A stretch of 64,000 nt of DNA from PALSA-350 sp963794165 (GCA_963794165.1 CAWCCT010000011.1:1-64000), one strand, 5' to 3'; positions 1 to 10,107 are shown, counted from the stretch's first letter. The notes: generated from the sequence alone by a model not told the origin. Program-made: numbers and translations.

Positions 1-1
1 T

Positions 2-306
2 TTGTGCCAACCCCGGACTTCAGAGCGTCAGGAAAAACGGCAGCTGTTGAAGAGTACGGGCTTTAGCCCGTACGTATCCGATTGAAAACAGATCCGGCTT
101 TAGCCGCTGAGGGGACGGCTGCTCAACAGTTGTGCCAGCCCCGGACTTCAGAGCCTGCGGAGAAAACGTCGGCTGTTGAAGGGTCCGGGCTTCAGTCCGC
201 ATGTATCCGATTGAAAACAGATCCGGCTTTAGCCGCTGAGGGGACGGCTGCTTAACAGTTGTGCCAGCCCCGGACTTCAGTCCGGGGAGCGGGTTTCAAA
301 CCCGCG
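2..306. repeat. Tandem ~128-bp repeat with palindromes
   Basis: A block opening with ttgtgcca(a/g)ccccggactt starts at 2, 130 and 259, giving two near-identical units of about 128 bp and the beginning of a third. Each full unit also carries 'ggctttagccgctgagggga' and 'tatccgattgaaaacagatc'. The third start runs into two perfect palindromes: 268-287 (ccccggacttcagtccgggg) and 289-305 (gcgggttt/aaacccgc around one base). No convincing gene lies here. Palindromes of this 'gaagtc / taaagc' type are familiar as dispersed intergenic repeats in Acidobacteriota; that attribution rests on general knowledge, not a search. Confidence 0.8.
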
Positions 307-483
307 AGAACGCTTTAGCTTGCAACTAATGGGCTTTAGCCCTGGTGAGAATTCGAGTACCCCAGTCGACCCGAAGTTATTCCTGACCAAAACGACAGTC
401 GGAAGTCAGCTGGCTTGAAGCGAGAGATCAAAACTGTGTGGGTGGTGGTTAGCAATCTCGTAGGGATTGGACGCGCAGCCACC

Positions 484-622
484 AGGGCTAAAGCCCGAGA
501 TTCATATACCGAGGCCGCGGGTTTAAAAAACCGCTCCCCCGGACTGAAGTCCGGGGCTGGCACAAAAGGCTCGCTACAGCCCTCACCGACTGCAGCTCTA
601 TGCGACACGGCTGAAGCCGTGC
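484..622. repeat. Inverted counterpart of the palindromic repeats
   Basis: This stretch repeats the left-hand elements in reverse orientation: gggctaaagccc (485-496), a gcgggttt...aaccgc element (about 517-534), the palindrome ccccggactgaagtccgggg (537-556) followed by 'ctggcacaa', and cacggctgaagccgtg (606-621). With 268-306 it forms a large inverted arrangement around about 230 bp of unique sequence. Open frames across it are shadows of the repeats. Confidence 0.75.
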
Positions 623-658
623 CCTTCTGGTTCTCACGCAAACTCTCTCCCCATGCTT

Positions 659-697
659 CAAAAAAGGCGCGGCATTCCCATGAGAAAAGCCGCGCCT
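659..697 (-). terminator. Rho-independent terminator of the 1303-aa lipoprotein gene
   Basis: On the minus strand a 9-bp perfect stem (aggcgcggc / gccgcgcct, at 689-697 and 665-673) with a 15-base loop is followed directly by a run of T (complement of the A run at 659-665). It lies 12 bp past the stop codon of the lipoprotein gene. Confidence 0.8.
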
Positions 698-708
698 CGC
701 AGCAGAGA

Positions 709-3700
709 CTAGAACGATGGACCTACCGTAACACCGGCAGTGGCCATTTTGTTAACCCAGACCTGGTATTCGTTGTTCTCCATGTCCAGGGTGATCTGTC
801 GGGCTGCTATGACAGAATTGGTGGAATAGTCTGCGGACGCAGCAGGGAAGGATTGATCCCTGCGATAGCCCTCCTGGGCGCATGAGGATTGCCAGCACGC
901 CCAGCCGATAAGATTGTCGCGCATGGTGTTGTTGTACATGCTTCCACTCGCGACCGCGGCGCCGGTTGCATCGCCATTGGCCATGCCAACGCGTTGCGCT
1001 GCGATTTTGCTTCCGTCGGCCAGCAAACCGCTCGAGATGACACGATTGTTGGCAGCGACATTGTCGTGGCCGGCAGCGAACTGAATGCCATAGTTCACGG
1101 TCCCCACCACCTGGTTATCGTGAATGCTGTTGAAGGCCGGCGCTTGTTGTGCGTCATCACCGGCTTTGGCATCCGTCTTGATCCCGCCGCCACTGTAAGC
1201 ATCCTGGGCCGCCTTATACGGATAGGCGCCCTGAATGTAAGTGTCGTGGATATCGAGCGGCTGGTTGGGTGTTCCCCCTGACCGGTAGACGTCGATGTTA
1301 TCTTCCACCATGCTGTGGCCGGCGTAGTTGATGACCTCATTCCAGCCGACATCAATGCCGGGCACTGATTGCACGCTATCGAACTGGATAAAGCGCGCCT
1401 GGGTGCGGTTGGAGCCTTCTCCCGGCAAATACCCTTGATTGCCATCGCTGAGCAGGCCATTCATGTTGCGCGCCCGGTTGGAGCGAATCACGATCGTCTC
1501 TGCTCCGTCGCGGTTGCCGCCATATCCGTGGACGATGACGCCACCCTGCGCATTCTCGATGTAGTTGTTTTCTACGTCGAGCCGCACCGGTGAGGTGACC
1601 TCGAGGAAGGTGCCGTTGGGCTGGCCCTTCACTGCCGCATTCAGAGCCACACCGGCACTGTTACGGACGGTGAGACTGGTGCCTGCGACTGCGGTTTTAA
1701 TCAAGCTTCCGACACTACGAATGTGCGCGTTCTCAATAATGACCGGAGCCGTGGTTGCTACCGTAACCGCCGGGGTCTTGGCATCTGTGCTCTGCCAGTT
1801 CCCGGAGTAGGTGCCGCCCTCAGTGATCACGATTGGACTGCTCCAATCCAGCTCACCGATGGCGCTGCTGGCCGGGATCGAGATCTGGCGTCCCTGGTAG
1901 CTGCCGGAAACCGGCGCTTGTCCAGTGGCCAGCCCGGTTAGCATGCCGGAAGTATTGACCGTGATGGTCCGCGCGTCAGACGACTGCCACGCAACTTCCG
2001 CGGTGACGTCTTTGACCGAACCATCGTTGAAGGCGGCAATCGCCTTCAATTGGGTGGTGCTTCCGATGGCCACCGTAGGCTGCGAAGGAGTAATCGTGAC
2101 CGACTGCAACGCTTGGGCGACGGCGCCTTTCCCCGCCCGGGCCGCTCCAGTGAACGCGCCATCGGTAGACTTGCCCGCAGCTACAGGAAGTTTTATTGCG
2201 CTGTTCGCCGAGTAAGATGCCGTGACCACGCTGCTCGGGACGAAGCCGTAACCTGCCGGATAGGTCTTTGTGTTTGCACCCGACCCCCACATGCCGATCG
2301 CCTGTACTGTGGTTCCGGCATTTACAGAGAACGGCCCGGTGTAGAGTGTCGAGTTGACCGTTGGCGTACTTCCGTCGGTGGTGTAGTAGATGGAAGTGTT
2401 GCCCAAAGGTCCGAGGCCGCTGGAAAGTCCTGCATCGGCAAGGGTCACCGTCATGGGAGCAGAATAGGCGACGGCGGCAGGCGAGATCGTTGGCGCGGCG
2501 CTGGTCTGCGCGGCACACGTAGCGCTGGTCACATTCCCGGTCCGGGTAGGCGGGGTATGGCCGTATCCTTCGTCTGCAATGAAGTTATTCCCTTGTGCCC
2601 AGTTCGGACCGCAAACATAGTTATTATTGATTTCCCAGGGGCTTGCTCCATAACCCCAGGCGATGCCGATAGCATTGTTGAGACCTTCTACAAGGTTGTT
2701 ATTGTACTGAGCACCACTGCCCCATGCTTCGATACCGTATCCCACATAACTGGGCGACGGACCGGTGGGGACATTCTCAATCAACACATTGTTGGTTGTG
2801 ATCACACCCGGTGAGGTAGCTCCGGTATCGCAACATGCCATTGAGATGTCGAAGGTTCCGAAGAAGGGGTTGTGAAAGTCGTGAATCGTATTGTATTCAA
2901 ATACGACATTCTTGCTTACCTGTGGCTGCTCCTCCCACGGAATGCGATGAATATTACTAAAATCGTTAAATTCCGCAGTTACGTTACTCGTCGTAGTGCC
3001 CAAGGGCGGCTCGCAGGCAGAGCTCTGTGAGTTGTTGACACATAGAAGATGAGTTCCTTCTTCCAGGTGATAGAAGGTATTATTTTCGATAGTCAATCCA
3101 TTTACGGTCGATTCTATGAGGATTCCTGCGCATAGTCCCCCTTGGTCCGTCGTATACGAATCCATCGTATCCGTCGGCGTTAAACAGGAGTTTGCGTCGC
3201 CAAAGTTGTTCCAGGTAACAGTGGTGTTCGACAGTACCTGGGCGTTTGGATTGCTTGGAGTCTCTGCGCCGTCAAAATAAACGCCGGTGCTGAATTCCTG
3301 GTTAGTGCCTCCGGGTAAGTTGGTAAATTGGTTATGTGTGACGGTTATATTGGAAGCGCTGGTGCTGACATAAATTCCGCCGGTATTTTCGAACATCAAA
3401 TACTCGACCGTGGTCGCCGCCGTACAACCGTATATGTTGAAAATATCGCCTGAGCCTCGCGCAAAAGTCGCGGACAGGATCGCTGTTGCCGGAGTCGTGG
3501 GCGGCCCGGTCACGGTGAGGTTCGCCGCGCAGGGGATAGTCAGGGGCGCACTTATGTTGTAAGTGCCGGCGGCGAAGACAATGAGTGAGCAGCTTGAGGC
3601 TGCAGTGATGCTGCTTTGCAGCGTGCTCTGGCTCATGCCGCTATTCAGGTTGATGGTGGGACCGCCGCATCCCGTGGGAGCTGTCCCGACCGGGCCGGTG

Positions 3701-4620
3701 GGGCCCGTCGGGCTGGTCGGACTCGTCGGGCTGCCCCCCGTTCCTGAGGACGGCGAACTAACCACCAGCGAGGCGTGCGCGGTTGCCGACGCATAGTCGG
3801 TTGCATCGGTAGGGGAAAATACGGCGGTCAGTTGTTGCGTGCCCGCCGGCAGAACTGCGCCCGCCGCCGGGATATACATGAAAGTGCCCGGCACATTCGC
3901 GGTGGCATCCAACTGTGTCGTGCTCAGAGCAGTGCCCACCGCAATGGCGGCCGGAGCAGCCCACGTGATCGTTGGGGTGGCCTGATTAACGGTAAGCTGC
4001 ACAGAAGCAGTAGCCGCGGAATAAGTCTTTGTGTCTGTCGGAGTGAACGTTGTGGAAAGCGTCTGCTTCCCTGCTTTCAGCACCGTTCCGGCCGCTGGTG
4101 TATAAGCGAAGGTTCCCGTCACGTTCGCCGTGGCGTTCAATTGCGTGCTGTTCAACGCAGTGCCGTATGAAATTGCCGCCGGCGCGTTCCAGGTGATAGT
4201 AGGAACGCTGCTCGTACCGGTACCCGCAGCAGTGATGGTGACCTGTGTGGACGCGTTCAGGGTCTCGGGTGTCACTGTTGCTGCCGCCGGAGAGCTGCCG
4301 GCCGGGGTGGCTTCGACGTAAGCTGCTTGCACAGTCAACACGCCCGCCGCTTTTGCCGTAAGTGTACTGCTGCTCAAACTGGCTAACGAAGTGTTGGACA
4401 GGGTCCACTGAGTCCCTGCAGTTACATCCTGCGTTGTGCCGTCACTCAGGTGCGCCACAGCTTTCAGAACTGCCGCACCTCCTACGCTCAAGGAGGAGGG
4501 TGTTGCGGTGACCGTAAGTGAATCCAGGGTCTGGGACGAGGGGCTGCCACAACCTGCTATCAAGATCAAAAAACCGCACAGGAGCCCGAAACGCACCCGT
4601 GGCGTGGGGGAACTACGCAT
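709..4620 (-). CDS. Secreted Ig-like / parallel beta-helix lipoprotein (1303 aa)
   Basis: A very large exported protein. The N-terminus is a lipoprotein signal with lipobox LIAGC at about residues 20-24, so it is probably membrane-anchored. Seen in order: a Big_2-like Ig domain (about 30-115); two tandem Ig-like repeats of the 'YGTALNSTQLNATANV' type (about 140-290); a Pro/Thr/Gly-rich linker (about 293-315); a right-handed beta-helix region with many N-rich turns (about 318-690); a chitobiase C-terminal-like segment (YYTTDGSTPTVNSTLYTGPF, about 750-800); a second Big_2-like domain (about 840-925); and a second beta-helix region to the end. Such helices occur in polysaccharide lyases, epimerases and adhesins; no catalytic residues can be assigned. 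It stands alone with its own terminator. A cell-surface polysaccharide-binding or -cleaving role is inference. Confidence 0.8.
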   Translation of the reverse strand: MRSSPTPRVRFGLLCGFLILIAGCGSPSSQTLDSLTVTATPSSLSVGGAAVLKAVAHLSDGTTQDVTAGTQWTLSNTSLASLSSSTLTAKAAGVLTVQAAYVEATPAGSSPAAATVTPETLNASTQVTITAAGTGTSSVPTITWNAPAAISYGTALNSTQLNATANVTGTFAYTPAAGTVLKAGKQTLSTTFTPTDTKTYSAATASVQLTVNQATPTITWAAPAAIAVGTALSTTQLDATANVPGTFMYIPAAGAVLPAGTQQLTAVFSPTDATDYASATAHASLVVSSPSSGTGGSPTSPTSPTGPTGPVGTAPTGCGGPTINLNSGMSQSTLQSSITAASSCSLIVFAAGTYNISAPLTIPCAANLTVTGPPTTPATAILSATFARGSGDIFNIYGCTAATTVEYLMFENTGGIYVSTSASNITVTHNQFTNLPGGTNQEFSTGVYFDGAETPSNPNAQVLSNTTVTWNNFGDANSCLTPTDTMDSYTTDQGGLCAGILIESTVNGLTIENNTFYHLEEGTHLLCVNNSQSSACEPPLGTTTSNVTAEFNDFSNIHRIPWEEQPQVSKNVVFEYNTIHDFHNPFFGTFDISMACCDTGATSPGVITTNNVLIENVPTGPSPSYVGYGIEAWGSGAQYNNNLVEGLNNAIGIAWGYGASPWEINNNYVCGPNWAQGNNFIADEGYGHTPPTRTGNVTSATCAAQTSAAPTISPAAVAYSAPMTVTLADAGLSSGLGPLGNTSIYYTTDGSTPTVNSTLYTGPFSVNAGTTVQAIGMWGSGANTKTYPAGYGFVPSSVVTASYSANSAIKLPVAAGKSTDGAFTGAARAGKGAVAQALQSVTITPSQPTVAIGSTTQLKAIAAFNDGSVKDVTAEVAWQSSDARTITVNTSGMLTGLATGQAPVSGSYQGRQISIPASSAIGELDWSSPIVITEGGTYSGNWQSTDAKTPAVTVATTAPVIIENAHIRSVGSLIKTAVAGTSLTVRNSAGVALNAAVKGQPNGTFLEVTSPVRLDVENNYIENAQGGVIVHGYGGNRDGAETIVIRSNRARNMNGLLSDGNQGYLPGEGSNRTQARFIQFDSVQSVPGIDVGWNEVINYAGHSMVEDNIDVYRSGGTPNQPLDIHDTYIQGAYPYKAAQDAYSGGGIKTDAKAGDDAQQAPAFNSIHDNQVVGTVNYGIQFAAGHDNVAANNRVISSGLLADGSKIAAQRVGMANGDATGAAVASGSMYNNTMRDNLIGWACWQSSCAQEGYRRDQSFPAASADYSTNSVIAARQITLDMENNEYQVWVNKMATAGVTVGPSF

Positions 4621-4974
4621 TGACTGCCTCGTCGATTCAGGGAATCCAGAAGCATCGCGGCCTGGGGAAAGGAGGCCATTTCAAAGGCGCGAACGGGCTT
4701 CGCATTGCTCGAGATATGTGCTGCCGCCGGCGAAATTTCGTGTGTTGCTAGTGCCACTATCCGCGTCTGTCCCAAATCGAGGCAATCACACTGATTAGGC
4801 ATTACGTAAGTTTGTAAATCAATGATTTAAAAAGGCTTGAAGGGAAGTTTTTGCTTCGTTGGCTGGGTATTTTTGGGGCACTGCTATAGGAAATTTTCGC
4901 TGCTTTGAACAAGCGGCGCACGCGTTGCGCCAGGAAGCATTCGCTCCAGGGAGAGCGCAGCTTATGTGGAGAAA
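4621..4974. other. Gene-free stretch
   Basis: No supported gene. Contains an AT-rich segment around 4800-4860 that could hold the promoter of the lipoprotein gene, but I find no convincing -35/-10 pair. Confidence 0.4.
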
Positions 4975-5253
4975 TTAGTCTGGCTTGTTCAAGTCAAGAG
5001 AATCGGCGGTGGCGGACGGCTGTGCGGCCTCCCATTGAGCGATGACGCTCAGGATAGCCACTTTCTCATTCGGTACGGCCGTGTCGGGATCGAATGCTCC
5101 ATCCCTCACCACATAGGTCTTTGAGTCATGATAGGAACTTTTCCGCCCCGCCTTCACGTGCCAAGCGGCATCCTCCTCGTACCTCCAGCCCGTCACCTTG
5201 TAGCCGCCAAACGCGCCGCTTCGGCTCACAAAAGATGGTGGTGTAGGTAGCAT
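4975..5253 (-). CDS. Small conserved-looking protein of unknown function (92 aa)
   Basis: I do not recognise the family. The product is a soluble, charged 92-residue protein with aromatic motifs (GYKVTGWRYEEDAAWHVKAG at about 16-35) and no signal peptide or membrane segment. Support for a real gene is the good ribosome-binding site ggagagg about 7 bases before the ATG, and protein-like composition. It is isolated from its neighbours. Confidence 0.5.
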   Translation of the reverse strand: MLPTPPSFVSRSGAFGGYKVTGWRYEEDAAWHVKAGRKSSYHDSKTYVVRDGAFDPDTAVPNEKVAILSVIAQWEAAQPSATADSLDLNKPD

Positions 5254-5327
5254 CTCGTCACCTCTCTCCTATCCTTGGAACGGAGCTTAATGGGTTCTTC
5301 CCTGCACTTAACACGGAGCTTGGGTGC

Positions 5328-5360
5328 CCCACATCTCGCTCGTTTTTCGCGAGATGTGGG
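5328..5360. repeat. Perfect 12-bp-stem hairpin inside a 'gggtgccccac' repeat
   Basis: cccacatctcgc (5328-5339) and gcgagatgtggg (5349-5360) form a perfect 12-bp stem around a 9-base T-rich loop. Flanking sequences 'cggagcttgggtg' (from about 5314) and 'ggcaccccacgctccg' (to about 5436) extend the symmetry imperfectly. It is not followed by a gene end on either strand that needs a terminator, so it is more likely a dispersed intergenic repeat. The rest of 5254-5764 shows no supported gene; a T-run after an imperfect stem at about 5580-5630 (minus strand) is terminator-like but weak. Confidence 0.65.
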
Positions 5361-5764
5361 ATGCCACTGCGCTCAACCTGCAAGTCTCGGCACCCAAACC
5401 AGTCACATCAAGATTCGTGGCACCCCACGCTCCGTAGTGGAACCCTCCGCGCAACAGGCGACTTCGCGCACTCCCGCGGATGTGATACGGGCGTAGACTC
5501 CAGTTATTTGCCACGAGCTCTAAGGATTAGCCCACCGCATGAGATCGGACCACTAGCACTCTTGCTAGTAGAGCGAAAAAAAAATGTAGAGCCGCGGTCA
5601 CAGGAGGGAATCCACGGCCGCTCTCTCGATGAAGTTGTGTGGATACCCTAGCAATTCTTCAGTTACAGCAGCTGAACTGCTGACGCACACTAGGGACGTG
5701 CTTGTCTAAAGAACTTCAAATGCATCCGAAAGTGACCTTTTGACCTGTTGTTGTTTGCGATCCT

Positions 5765-6499
5765 ATGACCTTCAATCCGTTCGACGCCTTCTTTTTGCTT
5801 CCGGCCATGATCGTCCTGCAGCAGCTTGGACACGGGCTTCGTCTACGTCGACAAACTGCCGCGCAAAGCAGCGCCATAGAAGGCGCGGTGTTCGCGCTAT
5901 TTGGACTGCTGCTGGCCTTCACCTTTTCCGGGGCGGTGGCCCGCTACGACGCCCATCGCGAACTGGTGTTCGAGGAACGCAACAACATTGAGACGGCCTA
6001 CCTCCGTCTCGACCTGCTGCCATCCCAGGATCAACCCCCGCAGCGCCAGCTCTTCCGCGACTACGTCGACTCCCGCCTTCACCTTTATGATTCCGGGCGG
6101 GGCGAGGTCTCCTCAGCCACGGAGCAGCTACAGCGGGAGATCTGGCAGAAGTCTGTGGCTAGCGTCGCCGCACCAGGGGCAAACCCCGATGCCGGCAAGT
6201 TGCTGCTTCCGGCATTGAACACCATGTTCGATATCACGGCCACACGCGAGGCTGCATTCAACATGCACCCTCCTGAGGTGATCTTCCTGCTCCTCTTCAT
6301 CCTTAGCGGGGGCTCCGCCTTTCTGGCGGGCTACGGCATGACCGCCACCACGCGGAGCTGGCTCTATACAGTCGCGTTTGCGTTCACGGTCACATTGACC
6401 ATCTATGCCACACTCGAGATCGAATACCCATCTCAAGGTCTCATCCGCCTCACCAATACCGATCAGGTTCTGCTCCAGCTGCGTGACTCGATGAAATAG
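5765..6499 (+). CDS. DUF4239-like (bestrophin-like) membrane protein
   Basis: A 244-aa integral membrane protein. Two hydrophobic segments lie in the N-terminal 60 residues (one near 8-20, one near 42-58, GAVFALFGLLLAFTFSG) and two near the C-terminus (about 177-195 and 202-220). In between is a soluble stretch with the motif ARYDAHRELVFEERNNIETA, characteristic of the DUF4239 family distantly related to bestrophins. The function of that family is not established. It is convergent with the following secreted-protein gene and has no operon partner. Confidence 0.7.
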   Translation: MTFNPFDAFFLLPAMIVLQQLGHGLRLRRQTAAQSSAIEGAVFALFGLLLAFTFSGAVARYDAHRELVFEERNNIETAYLRLDLLPSQDQPPQRQLFRDYVDSRLHLYDSGRGEVSSATEQLQREIWQKSVASVAAPGANPDAGKLLLPALNTMFDITATREAAFNMHPPEVIFLLLFILSGGSAFLAGYGMTATTRSWLYTVAFAFTVTLTIYATLEIEYPSQGLIRLTNTDQVLLQLRDSMK

Positions 6500-6546
6500 A
6501 AGCACCGAGGGACTACTTAGCAGCGATCATCTCGTTGTTTTTACCC

Positions 6547-9500
6547 TTAGTGTTCCTGCCACGTGCCCGGCCCAAAAGTGGTACCTGAGGTGGGTGAGCA
6601 CGTCCACAAGTGCGCCGAGTCGAGCGATATCTCACCCGCTACCGGGCAGGGAGCCCCAACCGTGTGTGTTGCAAGAGGGATATACAACTGCCCAGTGAAC
6701 GGCACAAAGTTGAAGTATCCAATCTCGAGCGTGTTGGCCGCAGTCCCGCTATCGAACTGTACGCCAAAGCTGCAACCTGCGTACCCTGTGAAATCCACTG
6801 GTAGCTGGACAGGTGTCCACCCCCTGCTGGTAGCCGTGTATGTTCCCTGCGCTAACGAATAGTTCGGAGTGCAGATTGAACCACGCGAGGGATTCTGTGC
6901 CGTCAGAAGCACTCGAAACTTGAAGGCCCCTGCAGACTTCGCCATGACATTCATCTTGAGTACCATCCTGGCATTAGTGATTCGCTGGTGCGGGCCAATA
7001 TAAACGTAGCCGTTGAATCCGTCGAACTGCTGCGCGATACATTCCAGACCCGATCCAACACGACACTCAGCGTGACTACCCCACCACAATTCGGTTGCGT
7101 CCGATACGACGGGTAAACCAGCCTCGGCCCATTCTCCTTGCAGGATCATCCCACCCAAAACGTTTTCGTTCGGATGAACCGTGTCCCCCATCATGGTCGC
7201 GAACGCATCATGTCCGTTGTAACTCTGCACAAAACCGATCCCGCACAGCGTATTCGCGCCTCCGTTGTTTCCGTTGGAACATTCTCCCTGCGCGTAGTTA
7301 CCCCAGTTGTAAAATCCGTAGCCGGTATAGACCTGCGAGAAATAACCGGTGTTTAAGCCGCTCATGTGCTCGAAGTAGTTATTCGATCCGTAGTTGAAGA
7401 CCGGGTTAGACAACTGCGTGCCGTGGAAAATCTGGTACGCGCCGCCGAAGATGTTATATCCACCTTCGAAGATGGTGCCAATCCAGTTGACAATGGCGCC
7501 ATCTGATTCGACCGCAACGGAGTTCTCGTAATGGTTTCCGTTCTCGGGTTCGTTGTTATAGTCCTTGACCGTGAACTGAGCGACGTTGGTAACACCTTTG
7601 CCATCCTGCTCGCTGAGGCTGTATCCCAGATATAGACCGGTAGAGGCCCCAACCGACGTACCATCATAGGGACTGGTCTCGGTCGAGTAGGTGTCGCAAC
7701 GATCAATGTTGCTCTGCTCCATGTTGATAAGCGTGATTGCATATCCGGTGCGGAAGGTGCAGTTCTTAATGGACTGCCCGGTGCTCGTCGGCCCTACGTT
7801 ACGCACGCCATGCTGGTTCACCGAGGAAGGGCCTTGCATGAAGCCCCCCCAGAGATACTCACCCCTGAGATTATCGAACGTGTTGCCGTACCCAGTATTG
7901 TTGCCGGCTTGATACATCAGCATGGAGCCATTGTTGTTCTGGTTGCCCAGGCTGTTAGAACTTGTAGGGACTCCGTAGATGTCGATGAAATGCGCGACAG
8001 ATAGTCCGCTCGCTGTGGGTACCCAGGCATCCGTATCCGCCGATGGAAACGACATGCCAGCGTTGCCGCCGCAGATCCCAGCGTAGTAGGTTGCATAAAG
8101 AGGTGTGGCCGCTCCCGGATTAAGCGTCGGTACCACCGGCCATGGGTTGTTGTACATCGCGTTGCAAGGGTTGAGAGGAAACACGATCTGTCCGGGGACA
8201 TCTCCCTTCCCGCCGTTGATCGATGTTGGGCCGTCACGGAGTACGAGAGTCGGTGAACCGCCTGCCGTACCACCGAAGTTGTCTCCCATATAGTCGAACT
8301 GATCACCATTGATCTCGATACGACCATGCGAAGAGACATTCGCTTCCCACCCTGGCACGGGAGGAAAAGCCAGCGTCAGAGTGATTGTGTGCGGGTAGGT
8401 GATGGTTGCTGGTATGGCAACGGCCAACGTTTGCGGTGTGGTATAGGTGAACCACTCTGCCTGTGTCGCCGTATACCCTGAGGTATTGGGGAGCGCGGAA
8501 CTAAGTGTGAACGGAGCAAAGCCTGCAGAACATGACCCGGCAGCAGAATTTACCGTTCTCGAAACTAGACCGCCAAGCTGATAAGGAAACATAATCGTCG
8601 CGCCGGTGGCGGGTTGACGGGCTCCTTTGACGGTTGGAACGCAGATCACTGCAGAGTTCTGAGTAATGGTGGCTACGCCGTTGATCTGCCCTGCCCCCCA
8701 ACCTGGGGCGAAGGGATGGTTCATCGGTTGCCCAAATTCCTGCAAGGGCCGATACATCGGAGGTTCGACCGTCAGCTTGCCTGACGAGTCGTACTGATTC
8801 CAAGGAAATGTTGGATCGATCGAGTTGTTAACGTCGAACTGCACATTCTCCAAACGGAGGCCGTTGGTGCCTGCGTTGGTGTTTGGTGCTGCTACGCCCG
8901 CCTCAGTCGCAGAACCGGTGCTCTGTCCAAACGCACTGTTCACCGTGAAGGTGGTTGGCGTTGGCTGCGACGCAATTAACTCATCATGATTATTAAAGAA
9001 CGTGGACTTGGGAAAGTTTTTCAGCTTGATTGAGTCCCCAACCAGAATATTGTGGGCGCTATACGGCGGTATGGTGAATGTTGTAACGCCCGTGCCGGCG
9101 TTGATAGACCAACTCTTGATCGGCGTGCCGTCCTGCTGCTGAAGAATGTCGCGTCCGGGAAAACCAATCAGCTTGGTGAAGTTCATCTGTTGGCCGATAA
9201 GATTGGCTCCGTTCCAACGAAGCGTGTCTGTCAATATGCTGCAAGCCGGAAGGTAGAGCGGATAGAGCCCGCCCACGTCATTGATTGCACGCTGGAGAGC
9301 GGCCTGATTGTTTGTTCCGAAGATTGCCGGTCCCTTATAACTAAAGGGGGCATTAGTGCTGAGCGTCAACGTGCCAGGGTATGTGTCGACGGTGACTGTA
9401 GGTGTCCAGACGTTCTGGGAACCTCCCTGACCAAAACCTGACTGCTGCCCGACTACCATAGTCATACCGACCGGGTTAACGTTTCCGAAACTACTCCCGA

Positions 9501-10107
9501 CATTCACCTGATTGCTGCCCGAGGTGATCGTGACGTAGATAGTTCTGGCATCGCACTTGACGCCATATCCTGATACTTGCTGGAACCAGTACCCTTTGCG
9601 CGTATCTATCACCTGCCCAGCTGGGCCAATCACCGAAGTGTTGTAAAACGCGTTTGAGGGTTGATCAACCAGGCCGGGAGGAATGATGACTACACCATTG
9701 CTCTCCTCAGGCTGGGCGGGTACATTCAGGCTTGCGTAGCCAGTCTCAGTTGTTGAACTCACATCCACGTGCGTGAAGGCAAACTTGAATTGAGAATTGC
9801 TCAGGCCCGTGGGTAGAATTGTGACCTTGTTGTTATTGAAGAAGGTCGAATTTGGGAAGTACAGCAGATCAGGGGTTTCGCCTGCTTTGAAGAAATTGAT
9901 ACCCTGCATCGTCACCACGTTAGAAGTGATCGAGTATGAAGTAACCTTGACACCATTGAAGCGTGAGAACAAGCCTGTCATCTGGTTAAGACTCCAACCA
10001 GGGTTCAAGGAGAAAACATTGCCGACGTTGGGTCCTGTCGCTTGCTGCGCGGATGCGGGAAGACACACTCCCGCGAACAGCAAGATGCTGCTTAGACTCT
10101 TCTTCAT
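6547..10107 (-). CDS. Large secreted parallel beta-helix protein (1186 aa)
   Basis: A Sec signal peptide (MKKSLSSILLFAGVCLPASA, residues 1-20) is followed by a long extracellular chain rich in N, G, T and Y. Around residues 270-330 there is a pectate-lyase-like start (NQAALQRAINDVGGLYPLYL) as in GH55/pectate-lyase superfamily proteins, and residues about 690-950 have the repetitive N-rich turns of a right-handed beta-helix (NNNGSMLMYQAGNNTGYGNT). The C-terminal approx. 200 residues look like a beta-sandwich. No PEP-CTERM or other sorting tail is present. It could be a lyase, hydrolase or adhesin; substrate and active site cannot be assigned. It is one of three beta-helix proteins in the window. 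Confidence 0.75.
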   Translation of the reverse strand: MKKSLSSILLFAGVCLPASAQQATGPNVGNVFSLNPGWSLNQMTGLFSRFNGVKVTSYSITSNVVTMQGINFFKAGETPDLLYFPNSTFFNNNKVTILPTGLSNSQFKFAFTHVDVSSTTETGYASLNVPAQPEESNGVVIIPPGLVDQPSNAFYNTSVIGPAGQVIDTRKGYWFQQVSGYGVKCDARTIYVTITSGSNQVNVGSSFGNVNPVGMTMVVGQQSGFGQGGSQNVWTPTVTVDTYPGTLTLSTNAPFSYKGPAIFGTNNQAALQRAINDVGGLYPLYLPACSILTDTLRWNGANLIGQQMNFTKLIGFPGRDILQQQDGTPIKSWSINAGTGVTTFTIPPYSAHNILVGDSIKLKNFPKSTFFNNHDELIASQPTPTTFTVNSAFGQSTGSATEAGVAAPNTNAGTNGLRLENVQFDVNNSIDPTFPWNQYDSSGKLTVEPPMYRPLQEFGQPMNHPFAPGWGAGQINGVATITQNSAVICVPTVKGARQPATGATIMFPYQLGGLVSRTVNSAAGSCSAGFAPFTLSSALPNTSGYTATQAEWFTYTTPQTLAVAIPATITYPHTITLTLAFPPVPGWEANVSSHGRIEINGDQFDYMGDNFGGTAGGSPTLVLRDGPTSINGGKGDVPGQIVFPLNPCNAMYNNPWPVVPTLNPGAATPLYATYYAGICGGNAGMSFPSADTDAWVPTASGLSVAHFIDIYGVPTSSNSLGNQNNNGSMLMYQAGNNTGYGNTFDNLRGEYLWGGFMQGPSSVNQHGVRNVGPTSTGQSIKNCTFRTGYAITLINMEQSNIDRCDTYSTETSPYDGTSVGASTGLYLGYSLSEQDGKGVTNVAQFTVKDYNNEPENGNHYENSVAVESDGAIVNWIGTIFEGGYNIFGGAYQIFHGTQLSNPVFNYGSNNYFEHMSGLNTGYFSQVYTGYGFYNWGNYAQGECSNGNNGGANTLCGIGFVQSYNGHDAFATMMGDTVHPNENVLGGMILQGEWAEAGLPVVSDATELWWGSHAECRVGSGLECIAQQFDGFNGYVYIGPHQRITNARMVLKMNVMAKSAGAFKFRVLLTAQNPSRGSICTPNYSLAQGTYTATSRGWTPVQLPVDFTGYAGCSFGVQFDSGTAANTLEIGYFNFVPFTGQLYIPLATHTVGAPCPVAGEISLDSAHLWTCSPTSGTTFGPGTWQEH

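Noticed and set aside
1..640. CRISPR-like array from the regular repeats
   Set aside because: Units are 128 bp, only two complete copies, with no short constant repeat and unique spacers, and no cas genes.
415..885. Plus-strand frame over the repeat region and the lipoprotein gene end
   Set aside because: It crosses palindromic repeats and the terminator and lies antisense to the real gene; no ribosome site or domain.
5570..5632. Terminator on the minus strand (imperfect stem and T9)
   Set aside because: The stem pairs poorly and no minus-strand gene ends just upstream of it.
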